Notes: generated by a model from the sequence alone, not told the origin. Shown: positions 1 through 11,444, numbered from the stretch's first letter. The stretch is DNA of 64,000 nucleotides from Dromiciops gliroides (GCF_019393635.1 NC_057862.1:89904159-89968158); one strand, 5' to 3'. Made by a program: numbers and translations.

Positions 1-360
1 AAGTATACATTTTGGGTGAGCCTTTTCCTGGAGGAAGAACCCCTATCCTTGATCCCATCAAAAAGAGTTTAGGGTGAAGCCAAAGAGGCAGGGATGGAAC
101 TGTCTCTCCCTGCCCAGACTGCTGGTGGCTGTCAAGTCTCATGATCAAACTCAGTAAATGTCCACCAATCATGGTTGATCTTCATTTGTCAGGGGATTCC
201 CTTTCAAAAGGGATTTAAGCTATTTCAGGGTCGCTCTGGGTATCTTTGGTTACTGAGAGAAACCACTGACCATCAATTTATTGATTACTGGCTAGCCTAA
301 TTAATAAATTGATTATTAATTACCCAGAAACTCTTTTTCTTGGGGTTTTCATTTATCTCA
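1..360 (+). mobile_element. Endogenous retroviral LTR, copy A (3' part, cut by window edge)
   Basis: The segment from about 235 to 360 (TTTGGTTACTGAGA, CAATTTATTGATTACTGGCT, TAATTAATAAATTGATTATT, ending CATTTATCTCA) aligns with the 3' ends of 14562-15227 and 62435-63029 in the same orientation. An AATAAA lies about 60 bases from the end and the element ends in CA, as LTRs do. No internal retroviral coding sequence is attached on the right, so it is a solo LTR or the right LTR of an element starting before the window. Confidence 0.65.
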
Positions 361-365
361 CCTTC

Positions 366-612
366 CACAAAGGAGGCAAATAGAATGCTGGCCTTGGAGT
401 CAAGAAGACCTGAGTTCAAATCTGGCCTCAGACACTTACTAGCTATGTGACCCTGGGTAAGTCACTTAACCCTGTTTGCCTCAGTTTCCTCATCTGTATG
501 AGCTGGAGAAGAAAATGGCACAACACCTCAGTATCTTTGCCAAGAAAACCCCAAATGGGATCACCAAAAGCCAGACAGGACTGAAACAACTGAACAAGAA
601 CAACAACAAAAA
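366..612 (+). mobile_element. CORE-SINE with LINE-type 3' tail
   Basis: It has a GAGTTCAAATCTGGCCTCAG box, the core TAGCTATGTGACCCTGGGTA, the CTCAGTTTCCTCATCTGTA segment and a tail (TTTGCCAAGAAAACCCCAAA through GACTGAAACAACTGAACAAG) shared with 50540-50797 and, inverted, with 5458-5731, 15283-15531 and 25355-25612. The tail resembles an RTE-type LINE 3' end, as known for marsupial CORE-SINEs. The head is diverged. It ends in a CAACAACAAA tract. Confidence 0.75.
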
Positions 613-1530
613 AGGTTATTGATTAATTATTTGGTCACCATGCTCTCTGCCCTCTCCTGGATCTTATCAAGCTTATCAATGTCTTTTCTTAAATATAAGT
701 AGAGAAATCAGCATATAGTTCTATTGTAGACCAAGCTATGACAGACTATCATGCAGCAGGTTTATCACTTCCCTTCCTCTGGAAACCACACTTCTATTTA
801 TTAATCTAGGTCACCTGTCTGGAGAAAATTGCTTTTGAGCTATAATTATCTTTGATATCCCCACTCTTTTGGAGTTGGAAAAAAATGACAATACCTGTAT
901 TATAAAATTCAAGTACATATAATTATAGTGGTGTCATAGAGTGACAGTTAAACCCCGGTTGCCACTTAATTAAGATCCATGTGGAATTACACCACCGTAG
1001 GAAATCATACCCAACTACCACAAGAACCAAAGGAATCTCAAGTTCTAATCATCTATCACCATGGAGGAGGAAGGCATTGTCAAGCTATTTCCTTTTTAAC
1101 AATTAAAGTTACTGTGAAATGGACAATTTAATTTCAGTTTAAGTAAACATTTCACTCTAATCACAATAATGTACCAAACACTCTTATATTCCTCAATGCC
1201 CTGAAAAAGTCTTTCCAATTTTCACATCTAGAGGATGTACTGTTAGATTAGAAATAATTATATAAAAGCACAATCTCCTGGCCAGTTTACTCAATATTGT
1301 GGGATATATTTAAAACGTGTACATTCATTTCGATTAATTTTCAGTTGGATTCATGACATAGACTTTGAGCATTAAGTTGGCTATTTCTTTACTCTTTTGA
1401 CCCGCTGTCAGCCAAGAGTTATAATGAGACATATCTGGTATTTAAAGGTGCAGGAGTAGGAAGAAGATGAGGTTCAGAGCAGGCACCCCTAGTCCCCATA
1501 AGAGAATAATAATAGCTTAGCCTTTAATAG
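613..1530. other. Single-copy-looking AT-rich DNA
   Basis: No gene or repeat recognised. No splice-flanked open frame stands out. Confidence 0.5.
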
Positions 1531-1534
1531 GATC

Positions 1535-1875
1535 ATAGGTTCAGAGAATGTTAGTAGTGGGAAGGACTGTATATACCATTGATCCAACCTGCTCATTTTA
1601 CAAATAAGGTCACCAAGGCCTAGAGAGGTGGCCATAGCATTTTATGGCTTAATCGTAACTCATATTTAAAGAGCAATTGTAAGTTTAACAACCTGCATCA
1701 TCTCGTTTGATCTTCAGAATCACTCTGGGAGGAAGGTTGTACAAGCTTTATTATCCCCATTTACAGATGAGGAGATTCAGAGAGTTTAAATGACTTTCCT
1801 ACAATCTATCATCAGAGATGAGATTTGAACCAAGGTCTTCTGTTCCCAAGTCTATGGCCCTTTCCATAGAGTTTA
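1535..1875 (-). repeat. MIR-type SINE relics (two adjacent, antisense)
   Basis: The first (1535-1640) has the pattern of a diverged antisense copy with CATTTTACAAATAAGG. The second (1650-1875) has CATTTACAGATGAGGAGATT, then GAGATTTGAACCAAGGTCTT, both typical of inverted MIR/CORE-SINEs. Confidence 0.6.
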
Positions 1876-1892
1876 AATAATAATGATCAGGG

Positions 1893-2092
1893 TCACCTGT
1901 CAGAGATTAATAAAATCCCATGACTAGAAGGGATTTTAAAGATGTTTCTGCATCAATGCTCTCATAGTAGATGAGAAGAATGAGTCAGAGAGAGGTAGAA
2001 AGATTTGCCAATTTATTAGTAGCAAAATCTAGACTAGAACCCAAATTTTTTGACTGAGTCCAGAAATTTTTCCACTGTGTTAATCTATTGCT
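1893..2092 (-). repeat. MIR-type SINE relic (antisense)
   Basis: Diverged antisense copy: GTAGATGAGAAGAATGAGTC, then GACTAGAACCCAAATTTTTT and a CCACTGTGTTAATC end. Confidence 0.45.
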
Positions 2093-2359
2093 TTCATGAT
2101 GTCCTCGTTTTTTTTAATTTTTAAGTTATTTTGATGGTCTTTCTTGAAAATAGAACTGAAAATAAGAATTCTAGGTCAGAAAAGGAATCATAAAATGTAA
2201 AAATGTTTGTCCTTTAAGTATCTTCCCCATTTCTTTCACTTTTTTTCAATTAATAAGAAATCATTTTCTTTCCCTTTCACTGTCCCCACCACTGAAATAA
2301 AAAAGAAAGCCCTTTTAATAAGTATTCAGAATCAAGCAAACTAAATGTCCATATGTTCA

Positions 2360-2462
2360 AACATTACAAGTTCCTAGATGGTAGCAACTGTCTTTTGCCT
2401 CTTTTTGTATCCCTAGTGCTTAGCACAAAGTAGGTGCTTAATAAATATTTATCAAATGTAAA
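2360..2462 (+). repeat. L2 LINE 3' end (sense)
   Basis: Matches the L2 3' terminus: TTTTTGTATCCCTAGTGCTT, AGCACAAAGTAGGTGCTTAA and TAAATATTTATCAAATG. Confidence 0.7.
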
Positions 2463-2519
2463 TGAATTGGGAAAAACCCCCAACTCATTCTGCACATTTA
2501 ATCCAGCTCTTCTCTGAAC

Positions 2520-2850
2520 TGGAAACTAAGTGGGGTAGGTTGGGAAATGGGAATCATGTGCGGAATAGCTGAACAACTTCTGGTATATGAATGCTAAAGA
2601 ATATTATTGTACCATAAGAAATAATGAAGTGGGCACAGCTAGGTGGCGAAGTGGATAAAGCACCGGCCCTGGATTCAGGAGTACCTGAGTACCCCATTGC
2701 CCTGCAAAAATTAAATAAATAAATAAATAAATAATGAAGCGAACCATTTCAGAGAAACCTGAGAAGTTTTATATGGACTGATGTAGAGTGAAGTGAGCAG
2801 AACCAGATGAACAATTTTTACAATAACAACATTATTGTCAAGATAAACAG
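2520..2850 (+). mobile_element. Marsupial L1 3'-end fragment, split by a SINE
   Basis: GGTATATGAATGCTAAAGAA, TATTATTGTACCATAAGAAA before the SINE and TTTCAGAGAAACCTGAGAAG, AGTGAAGTGAGCAGAACCAG after it form one block shared with 21415-21676, 51450-51980 and 57806-58260. The right limit is uncertain. Confidence 0.6.
2630..2728 (+). mobile_element. tRNA/CORE-SINE, internally deleted
   Basis: The head GGGCACAGCTAGGTGGCGAA to CAGGAGTACCTGAGTA is followed directly by the end CCCCATTGCCCTGC, so the core is missing. It ends in an (AAAT)n tail. Flanks carry an 11 bp exact duplication AAATAATGAAG (2619-2629 and 2729-2739), marking insertion into the L1 3' end. Confidence 0.85.
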
Positions 2851-3599
2851 CTCTAAGTTCTTTTACATATTTTCTTAGATTCTGCCAGGTCAATGTCTTG
2901 CTAAACAATTCCATATATTTATCAGTTGCTGTTGAGCTGCCCCTCTCAGCTGAGTAGTTTATCACAGGGGCCAAGCAAGAAGGCATGGAAACACTGAATG
3001 TGTTACCAGTCAGAAAAGGGTAAAGAGGAATAAGGCTGGCACAGAAATCTGGATAAACACTTGAGAAAGCTAAGTGCTTTCCTTATATAGGAACTAACTG
3101 AAATTTAGCGATGCGATATAGAGGAAATTGAGTAAGCAGCTAGGTATAACCTCGAGAGCTACTTTTTGGGAGGAAGGACTTGGGAGAGAGTACACATCAT
3201 GCCTTAGGAAAGTTTTGGGGTGGGAAAAGGAAGAGCCTATTCAATGTGGCTGCTACAGATGAGTCAGAAGGAAATGGACCTGAGCACTTTTCAAGGGCTA
3301 GTCTAGGATGGAGAAGCTTCTAAATTACTCATTTGAAGAAGGAATTGAGAAGAAAAAAAGGCATTTTCTTTACCAGACTATTTTGTGTGGGTAGAAAAAT
3401 TCCTGACTACTACTTTGGAAGAGAAACTTAAATACTATAATTTTGGATGGAAAATAAGGTAAACACTCCCTAATGACTTAGGAAGAAGACAGAAAAGGGA
3501 AATAAATGTTATTTGGTTAAGAGACAAAAGGCAATAATTATTTATTTTAAACATTTTTCTTAAATTCATCCTTATGTACAAAAGAAAGAAAAGAACAGG
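2851..3599. other. Single-copy-looking DNA
   Basis: No gene or repeat recognised; the 91-residue minus-strand ORF starting at 2986 crosses the L1/SINE repeats and looks like chance. Confidence 0.45.
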
Positions 3600-3775
3600 A
3601 TTGTAGAGCTAAAAAGGAACTCAGAACTCTCTACTCCAAGTCCTTGATTTTATAGATAAGGAAATTTAGGTCCAGGGAGCTCAAGGTCATGTAGCTAATG
3701 AGTGTCAGGGGCAGGATTTGAAGTCAGTTACTATCACTCCAGAGCTAGCATTCTTTCCTTTATTCCACAGTACAT
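3600..3775 (-). repeat. MIR-type SINE relic (antisense)
   Basis: TTTATAGATAAGGAAATTTA, AGCTCAAGGTCATGTAGCTA and GGCAGGATTTGAAGTCAG follow the antisense MIR order. Confidence 0.65.
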
Positions 3776-4867
3776 TTAGACATAATTTGACAGGTGAGGT
3801 TCAAAGGGCTTTGAGAAATTGAAGAAGAGAGTGATCAGTTCACTTAATGTTGGAGAGGGAGGAATTTTTGTTGAATGATTGAACACAGGGCTGGGATGAA
3901 GGGATCTCTGGAAATGAGGAAACAGGTGATTGGCCCATAAGGGCCTATTCCTTTGGTGAGCCTGCTTCTGAAAGTTTGTGACTTCATGAAATGGGGAGGA
4001 TATATATCTTCACTTCACAGTGTTTGCTGATATTCTGTGACCTTTTCCTCATCCATTTACTCAGGGGTAAAGACAAATCTTTTGATTTTTGCTGAGCTGG
4101 AACTAAATGTGTCGTAAAAGGCACTAACTGGTTGATTCTTTTCACTGGTGTCTAGTGAGGTAAGAACTTCTTTGGGTGTTGACAGTGAGGCCTTGCACCC
4201 TCCATACCTTGGTGCCTGGAATATTTGGTACCTAACACTGCTTCTGTCCCTGTTAAGTTTATTCTTTCCTGTTCTTAGGTGAAGGATGACTGAAGACAGT
4301 ACTAGCTTGTGGGATTTGAAAGATTATAAGAGCCAGTGGAATTTGTCAGCTGTGGTGACCTCTGCAGCCCTAAGGAGAGACCCAGCATGGGCTTGGCCCA
4401 CCTTCTGAGGCTCTACCCTGAAAGAGTAGGACTCCATCTATCAAGGTGACTGAATTCGGAAGCTAATTGTGGGAGAAAATGGTTTGTAGTATTGTTTGAG
4501 CCCCCAGTCTATGAAGATGTGCTTGGACTTTAGTTCCTGCTATATTTTCTTAATAACTAACCCATTCTAAAAGCTAACTGATGTTAACTAGTTAAGTTGA
4601 GAGTGGACCACTAACCATGGACAACTGATATTGGGGGAAACCCAGTGTAATTGCAGCTTTAGCTCATAACATTAAAAAAACCTTATTTCCCCCTTGTGGG
4701 TACTCCTAGAACTCTAAGGGGAGAATCATCACTGGATGAGCCCATATGAGCTGCCCTGTTGATACGTGTTTGGTTTGGGAATGTAAGTCCAGAACCCTGC
4801 TGCCCTTGTTTTTCAAACTTACAAATAAAAGACCTTCCCAGATGACAGAATGGTCACAAATACTCTC
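3776..4867. other. Single-copy-looking DNA
   Basis: No gene, repeat or regulatory structure I can support. Confidence 0.45.
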
Positions 4868-4880
4868 AAAAGTATATGGT

Positions 4881-5059
4881 ATAGGGGCAGTTAGGTGGTG
4901 CAGTGGATAAATCACCAGTCCTGGATTCCGGAGGACCTGAGTTCAAATTTGACCAAAGACAATTGATACTAGCTGTGTGACCCCAGGCAAGTCACTTAAT
5001 CCTCATTGCCCCACCAACAAACAAAACAAAAACAAAAGAAAACAAAACAAACAAACAGA
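4881..5059 (+). mobile_element. tRNA/CORE-SINE
   Basis: Full head GGGGCAGTTAGGTGGTGCAG, TGAGTTCAAATTTGACC and core ACTAGCTGTGTGACCCCAGG, with an A-rich (AAAC)n tail. Flanked by the exact 13 bp duplication AAAAGTATATGGT (4868-4880 and 5060-5072). Confidence 0.92.
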
Positions 5060-5383
5060 AAAAGTATATGGTGTAGGATAGAAAGACAGCTCTCTTTCCC
5101 TACTAGCACAAATGTTTTACTGAATCTATTATATCCCGTAAGATTATAGGCAGGGCTTAAGAATTTGAAGCTCTAGAGAAGCAGGTGTATGCTGTTATTA
5201 TTATCATCATTATTGCTAATGATGGTGATTATAACATAGCACTTTACAGATTATAAACCAGTGCAATTGTGAATATTTACATTTGACAAATGTCAAGAGG
5301 CAGAATGGCCTGGAGTCTGACACATCTTGGTTGTGTTACAATGAATGAGTCACAACCTCTTGGGGCCTCAGGCCTCTTTAAGA

Positions 5384-5851
5384 CAAGGGCTTTTAACCTG
5401 GGGTCTGTGAACTTACTTTTAAAAATTATTTTGATAACTATATTCTATTTTAATTGGTGGTGGTGGTCATTTGTTGTTGGTGGCATGGTTGTTTCAATGG
5501 TGTTGGACTCTCCATGACTCTATTTGGGGATTTCTTGGCAGAGATACTGGAGTAGTTTGTCATTTCCTTCCAGATGAGGAATTCATTTTCCAGATAAGGA
5601 AACTGAAGCAAACAGGGTGACTTGCCCAGGGTCACCCATCTAGTAAGTGTCTGAAGCCAGATTTGAATTCAAAAAGAAAAGTCATCCTGATTCCAAGCCC
5701 GATGCTCAATCCATTGTGCCGCCAAGCTGTCCTTTGTAAGTCTAGGTATTTTATTTTATTCATTTAAATAAATCATTTCTCAGAAAGGATCCATAGGCTT
5801 CACCAGACTGCCAAAGGGGTCCCTGACTCAAAAAAAAGTTAGGGAGCCTTG
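5384..5851 (+). mobile_element. Short hAT-like DNA transposon, split by a CORE-SINE
   Basis: The left end (GGCTTTTAACCTGGGGTC) and right end (AAAAAGTTAGGGAGCCTTG) are inverted relative to each other. Internal blocks GATCCATAGGCTTCACCAGA and CTGCCAAAGGGGTCCCTGAC recur, reverse-complemented, in 21677-21872. The presumed 8 bp flanks TTTAAGAC and CCTAAGAC agree at 6 of 8, consistent with an old hAT insertion. No transposase coding. Confidence 0.6.
5458..5731 (-). mobile_element. CORE-SINE with LINE-type tail (antisense), nested in the hAT-like element
   Basis: Begins with the inverted tail (GTTGGACTCTCCATGACTCT, GGCAGAGATACTGGAGTAGT), then CAGGGTGACTTGCCCAGGGT, GCCAGATTTGAATTC and the head complement CCATTGTGCCGCCAAGCTG. 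It separates two halves of one DNA transposon. Confidence 0.75.
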
Positions 5852-6060
5852 CCTAAGACTTTAAATGATAGACAGATTGCTGATCTGTAACAATGCATGG
5901 GTCGCCATTGTGGGAGTTCCTCATACAGAATCACAAATTTAGACATCATCATGAAAACAATCTCACATTTACCTAACTAACATTTACAAAGCATTTTCTT
6001 CTTACTAACTCTACCTATTATTCCCATTGTATTGTTGAACAACTAAGTCTCAGAGACCAG
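5852..6060 (-). repeat. Possible MIR relic (antisense), strongly diverged
   Basis: ACCTAACTAACATTTACAAA followed by TATTCCCATTGTATTGTTGA and a CTAAGTCTCAGAGACC segment weakly fit an antisense MIR. Confidence 0.3.
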
Positions 6061-6064
6061 GCTG

Positions 6065-6205
6065 AAGGAATGAAAACAAAGAAGCATATTTTAAGGGCTT
6101 ACTATATGCCAAGCACTGTCCTAAATGCAGGAGATACAAAGGTAAAAGTGAATCCAGTTCCTACCCTCAAGGGGCTTTAATTCTAATGGGGAAACAACAC
6201 AAAGG
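6065..6205 (-). repeat. L2 LINE 3' end (antisense)
   Basis: TTTAAGGGCTTACTATATGC, CAAGCACTGTCCTAAATGCA and CCTACCCTCAAGGGGCTTTA form the reverse complement of the L2 3' terminus. Confidence 0.65.
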
Positions 6206-6639
6206 GAAGTGGTGGCCAGAAACCTCTAGTTTTGTTTGGAGAGTTATTGACGTGGTAAGTGGAGCAATAGGAGAATAACCAGTAGAACCAGAAGAATCAT
6301 TTTGATTATGATTCTAGAACTAGAAAGCATGAGAGGATACAGACTCAGCAATAAGGCAGCTAGTAAGATGATGGCCAGCAAAGAAAGAGAAGTCTACTGG
6401 GAGCAATTGTAGAAGAAGTGGGCCAACTATATGAGGCACTCAGGAAGTGACAGAACTAGGGCACAGACTCAAGTCGTCATGTTCTCTAATGCCTATGGTG
6501 GTGGTGTTTTTGTTTTTGTTTTTGTTTTTTCATTATACTAAACTGAATTTCCTAGGAGAGCCCTCTAGTGGGTATTGTAGGTCCATAAGGCTTAATTACA
6601 GCTTATACCACTGATATGAAGGAAAATTGGGGGGTGGGG

Positions 6640-6775
6640 ATGTGTGTGTCTGAGACACACTCACAAATGTGTATATGCATGTATGTATATGTGTATGTAC
6701 ATAGGTAAATATATGTATATAACTATTGTATATGGACATAACTGTACATAAATTATGCATATGTATGCATAGTTA
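6640..6775. repeat. Degenerate (TG)n/(TA)n microsatellite
   Basis: Alternating purine-pyrimidine DNA with many TGTGTATATG-type units and interruptions. Confidence 0.7.
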
Positions 6776-6784
6776 AAAAAAGAA

Positions 6785-6954
6785 AGTTCAGAGACCACCA
6801 ATTTAAAATTTATAACAGTATTTTTCACCTATACCCTTAATGTTTCTTTTTATATACATATACACACACACATGGAGTTAGAGAGAAAAAGAGAAATTAA
6901 GAGTATAGAGGAGAAATACTCTGGCATAAATTATAAATTAATGGTCTCTGAACT
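6785..6954. repeat. Imperfect inverted repeat with ~42 bp arms (hairpin or MITE-like)
   Basis: The left arm (6785-6826, starting AGTTCAGAGACCACCAATTT) is closely matched by the reverse complement of the right arm (6911-6954, ending TTAATGGTCTCTGAACT). By eye roughly five in six positions pair, with small gaps, and the outermost 12-13 bases are exact. The loop is about 84 bases and includes a short (CA)n run. No coding potential. Could be a small TIR transposon or a foldback remnant. Confidence 0.65.
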
Positions 6955-7114
6955 TTTTTGGTCATGCACTCCTATCAAAATGTTTTGAGATTGTCATCAC
7001 CAGTATGTATATACTTGCTTAATTGTAAATGAGACATGTATTATTGTCATAATAATTGTATATATTATAAAACAAATTAAATGTCAATTAAAAAGGATGA
7101 AAGATGAAATACTA

Positions 7115-7410
7115 TTTGATCCCAGAGTCAATAGAGAGGCACTGGAATTTATTGAGTAAGATAATGCTGTGATCAAACTTAGACTTTAGGAAAATCACTT
7201 TGTATTTGTGTAGAGAATGAATTTGAGAGAGGAAAGTTGAAGCAAGTGACCAATTAGGATGATTTTGTAATAGTTCTGGTGAGAGGTAATGAGAACCTAA
7301 ATTAGGGTTGTATCTATGAGTAGAGAAGAGGTGACAGATCAGAAAGAAATACAAGTGGTAACAAATAAGAAACAAATTAATTGGGTAAGTGAGGTGGGGA
7401 GGAGTCTTAC
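7115..7410 (-). repeat. L2 LINE internal segment (antisense)
   Basis: GGAATTTATTGAGTAAGATA, TTAGGAAAATCACTTTGTAT, GACCAATTAGGATGATTTTG and TAATAGTTCTGGTGAGAGGT follow the order of antisense L2 sequence. Confidence 0.55.
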
Positions 7411-8450
7411 TTAATGGCTACTACCTAAGGGACAGCTCTATAGTCACTAGATGACTTGAGGGACAGGAAGGGAGTGAATATGTTGTGGAGAGGAGAGGTA
7501 TGTTGTAAGGGAAAAGAATTCTTCCTTATGGAATTTGAACAACTGCTCCTGAGTGTTCCCCAGGTAGTGTTTGAGTTATAACTGCCTTGAGGGGCTCACC
7601 ACCATCTCCTTTACACACCATCAGAAGGGACAACTTCAAGCTTGCATAGTAGAGGGAGGCCATTTGATACATGATGTTGGGGGACAAGGGAAAGTATAAT
7701 TGTGTTGAAGGCAAGCCCCATTATTGGCTAAGGATGGGAAAACAAAATAAGGTCTGTTTTCCCACAATCCAAAAGATCTCCCTCTCCCCCTCCCTCCCTC
7801 CTTCCGCCCGCCCACACATGCCACTCTGGTGGACCCTTCACTTCCACATAAAAGATAAAGAGATAAAGAGCTGGTCTTCCAGTCAACCTGTGGGTTTACA
7901 TACTTCCCCTGACACAACATGGCTATTATGACCCTGAAAAAGTCACTCAGTCTTTGAGTGGTCCAAGCATTTCTTTAAGACAACACAACCCTTGCTGCTC
8001 TGCATTAGTAGAAGGAGTTTCTTCATCAGAATTGCCAATATACATAAAATCCCAATTCTGTATGATAATCTAAACCTCATTTTCTTATATCTCCAAAGCA
8101 GCATATAGTTATGATGCATGGAAGGGTGCCATCTTATCTAATATTAGCTAATTAACTTATGTAACCACTATAGGAAGGACAAGTGAAAGAGCTTGAAACT
8201 GAAATTGCCCCTTCTACTCAAGTTTTTCTTCAAAGTCATTGCAATTTACTAAAGTATTACTGTAAAAGACTGGCTAGGTCACTATGTACAAGGCTCTTAA
8301 CCTCTCAGTTTCCCAGGTGATTCTAAAAAAAGAATAAATTGCTTCAAAGGTACTACACTTCATGGCTATAGAGAGTTCCTCATCTAGAGTTCCCATCAAG
8401 ATATATTGAAAAATTTAAAAAGGACTAGTTTGTGTATATCTAATGAGAAG
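7411..8450. other. Single-copy-looking DNA with a short CT-rich tract
   Basis: The only structure seen is a CCCTCCCTCCCTCC tract near 7786-7803 followed by CCGCCCGCCC. Overlapping ORFs on both strands here are not supported by splice sites or recognisable domains. Confidence 0.4.
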
Positions 8451-8454
8451 ATCA

Positions 8455-8785
8455 TAGAGTCTCAGCCCATCAGAGCCAGAAGTCATTTTAGGAATCATCT
8501 AGTCCAATCTCTTCTTTTTCACAGCAGCAAATTGAGGCTCACAAAAAGAAAGTGGCTTGCAAAGTTTACATGGCTTCCTGCCAATATATCATCACCATTT
8601 TTATACTGGATGCCATGGAAAAAGATAAAAACTAAAACATTAGCTGCAGTCTCAGGAGATCCAGTTTAGTGTGCAAATTTGGCACTGATTTACTTTGGGC
8701 AAAACTCTTAACTGTATTTGGTCCTAAAATAAGAATACTTGACTAAGTGACCTGCCAGGGTTTTTACTTCATTAAGATTCTAGGA
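8455..8785. repeat. Two MIR-type relics in opposite orientation
   Basis: 8455-8595 reads as antisense (CATCTAGTCCAATCTCTTC, CAAATTGAGGCTCACAAAAA). 8650-8785 reads as sense (GGGCAAAACTCTTAACTGTA followed by CCTAAAATAAGAATACTTGA). Both are strongly diverged. Confidence 0.45.
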
Positions 8786-9029
8786 TCTTATTTCTTTTTT
8801 TCCTTTGCGAAGTATGAAAGGGGAGTGATTGTTTAGTAACAGGTGCTGACAGAACCTGATTGCTATTCATTTTGTCAACTGAAATTTTAAACAAATTTAC
8901 ATTTAAAAAGAAAACAAAAATTGAGAGTATGAAGTCTCTTTCACTAGCAAACACATCAATGTGAAAATTCCACAGAAAAAGACATAGTGGTACATTTAAA
9001 AATCAATCTCAGAACACACCAAATTTCAA

Positions 9030-9185
9030 TCCAATCCAATAAATGTTTATTAAATGCCTATGAAGTGACAGGCACTGAGCTAGGCACTGGGGAGTTGGTA
9101 AAAAAGAAAGATAGTCCCTTCCCTTAATGACCTCATAATCTAAAGAGGGAGACAACACACAAAAGGAGGCAGGAAAGTAAGTAGG
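9030..9185 (-). repeat. L2 LINE 3' end (antisense)
   Basis: AATAAATGTTTATTAAATGC, GACAGGCACTGAGCTAGGCA and GAGGGAGACAACACAC match antisense L2. Confidence 0.65.
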
Positions 9186-9750
9186 AGGTAGGACACCAGA
9201 AGGTAGCTGACATGGTATGTGTGTGGTGGTGGGGGTGGGGGGGATCTTATTCCATGGAATTGAAACCATGCAGGGAAGCAAATGCAAGGTGGGGTGATTT
9301 TTTTAGTCCAATTTCTGCCCTCTATAAAGGAAGGCATTGGGAGGAATTTGGCACTCTGTCACTCAGCTCTTCAATCAGAGGGAAGAGGAAGCTGAGTCAG
9401 GCAGAAGATGCTTGAGTTAGCAGGATGGTGTTGAGCTTAGAAGTGATGAGTTATTCTGGGAAAGCCATCTTGTTCCATAGAGTTAATACCAGGAAGGGCA
9501 AAAGATGTAAAGTTAGCAAAACAAATGGAAATTTCAGGTTAAGTAATTTGTGTAGGTCTCCCATTGCCAAAGGGAAATGTGAGATATATCACAGATAGAC
9601 AGATGATAGCTAGCTGACTATAATTTATTTATTATAATACAAGGTGTATTAAACAAGATATTAAATATAATTCATTGCTATATAATGTATTCTACACTAT
9701 ATTTTTATTACATATAAAATTGAAATGTAGAATATTTTATATCATATTCT
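9186..9750. other. Single-copy-looking DNA with a G-rich tract
   Basis: GTGGTGGTGGGGGTGGGGGG at about 9222-9242 is a short G-rich run. 9600-9750 is very AT-rich. No gene seen. Confidence 0.4.
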
Positions 9751-9751
9751 A

Positions 9752-9846
9752 CACATATATATGTGGTATATGTGTTGTGTCTGTGTATGTATGCATGCAT
9801 GTATATATGTATATGTGTGTGTGTGTGTATACACACCATACACATA
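9752..9846. repeat. (TA)n/(TG)n/(ATGC) microsatellite
   Basis: Alternating ATATGTATATGTGTG-type DNA with ATGCATGCATG in the middle. Confidence 0.8.
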
Positions 9847-10240
9847 CACTGTGACTTCTAGAAATAGTCACCTTCTTTTGGGTTGGCTTTGTATAGGCTC
9901 CCATTTTCCTGTTCATCAATTTTCCCAAAAGTTCTTCTGAGACAGATAGGATGGATATCCACATAAGACCCTTAGTATTCTACACTCATTTTTCAGATGG
10001 CCTTCTCTGTGAAAAGTTTATCACCATCTTGCCTATGGGCTCAATTCATCAAATTTGTCTACCCACTTGGCCAATAAACTTGGCATTGGCCCCACTAAGT
10101 TTTGCCAATTTCCACTTTCATAAACTACAAGCCTAAAGGAATATTATAGACTACCTACTGAGAGTTACAGATGAGGCAACCATATCCCAGAAAGGTGAAT
10201 TGACTTTGCCAACATTGTGCATGTTATACTTACTTTGGTG

Positions 10241-10310
10241 TTTCCCATTAATCAATCAACAATTTGTTAAGCACCTACTCTGTGCTAGGCACTGTGTTAA
10301 GTACCATTAA
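10241..10310 (-). repeat. L2/MIR 3' end fragment (antisense)
   Basis: AATCAATCAACAATTTGTTA, AGCACCTACTCTGTGCTAGG and CACTGTGTTAAGTAC. Confidence 0.6.
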
Positions 10311-10644
10311 TGGAAAGCTTGGAGATGATAGTCTATATGTTTGATAACTTTTCCACAAAAAGTCTGGATTCCTGTTTGAGCTTTGAGGACAGCGTCAAAA
10401 ATAGGACAATGTCCTGCAATCTTTTCTGGACCGAAAAAGCAGTCCACAGAAAACAAGGTGGAGCATGAGATGCTTGTTTCCTCAACATATTTGAGACTAT
10501 ATTATAAGTCACACAAGTTCCACTACTTTTTGGATGTTGTCTATTACAACTCTCTCCTGCTTTAGATATATAGGAAAATGTATGAGAAAAGACAAGAGGA
10601 CACAGAATGTGAAACGTGTGCAGGGGATCAAAAGTAATAATGAT

Positions 10645-10770
10645 GACAACAACAACAATCACAGGCACTCACAAACTACTTAACATATCTCATTTGAGGT
10701 CCACTGTGCTCTGGGGGAAGTATTATTATTATCCCCATTTTACAGATGAGAACTAAAGACAAAATCCAGT
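10645..10770 (-). repeat. MIR-type relic (antisense)
   Basis: TTAACATATCTCATTTGAGG and TATTATTATCCCCATTTTAC, then AGATGAGAAC. Confidence 0.6.
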
Positions 10771-11440
10771 TTGCCTGGGGGGCAAAGTATATGGAGGGGG
10801 AGTACCATAAAATAGAGCTTGAAAGTCAGAATGGGACCACGTTATAGAATAGCTCAAGTGCCTGGTTACAGAATGTGAATATTATTTTTGCAAATAGGTG
10901 TTGTTAGACTAGAGTGAAAAAATAGTGAAAGGCAAAGAGCTTGCTAGGGAGGGAGTATGAAAAAACTGCTGCTTCCAGCTACCAATCATGCCCCAGACTT
11001 TTTTAAAGACCAGGAAAAATACTCCAGATGCTGTTGTAAGACATACCATGGTTGGAAACTGACTCCTGGATGTGATTATTTGGGAAGAATCAATCGAGGG
11101 GTTATGAGTGCTATAAAGACTGAGAAGAGAATTTGGTGAGTTTGTATATAATAAAAATGTTCAATTACCAGGGGAAATAGGTAGATTATCATACCCTGTC
11201 TTTACACTAAGTCCCGAAGAGAGAGACATTTTATGTAGGTCTCAGTGATAGTGCTTTCCCCAAACAGAAATATCAGTAATAGGAAGTCATGACTAGACAG
11301 CTTAATCAAATTTGGTTGATTAGCTGAATAGCAAATTTCTGAGCTCCCAAAATCACTGCACAGGGGGAAGAAAAAAAAAAAGACATGCAAGGGATCCTCA
11401 AACCTCAAACATGAGGGAAAATGACTGGATTCTGAACAAT
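10771..11440. other. Single-copy-looking DNA
   Basis: No gene or repeat recognised. Confidence 0.4.
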
Positions 11441-11444
11441 AGGA

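Noticed and set aside
10333..10668. 111-codon minus-strand ORF
   Set aside because: Starts in an antisense MIR, lacks splice context or a recognisable domain, and conflicts with a plus-strand ORF; chance.
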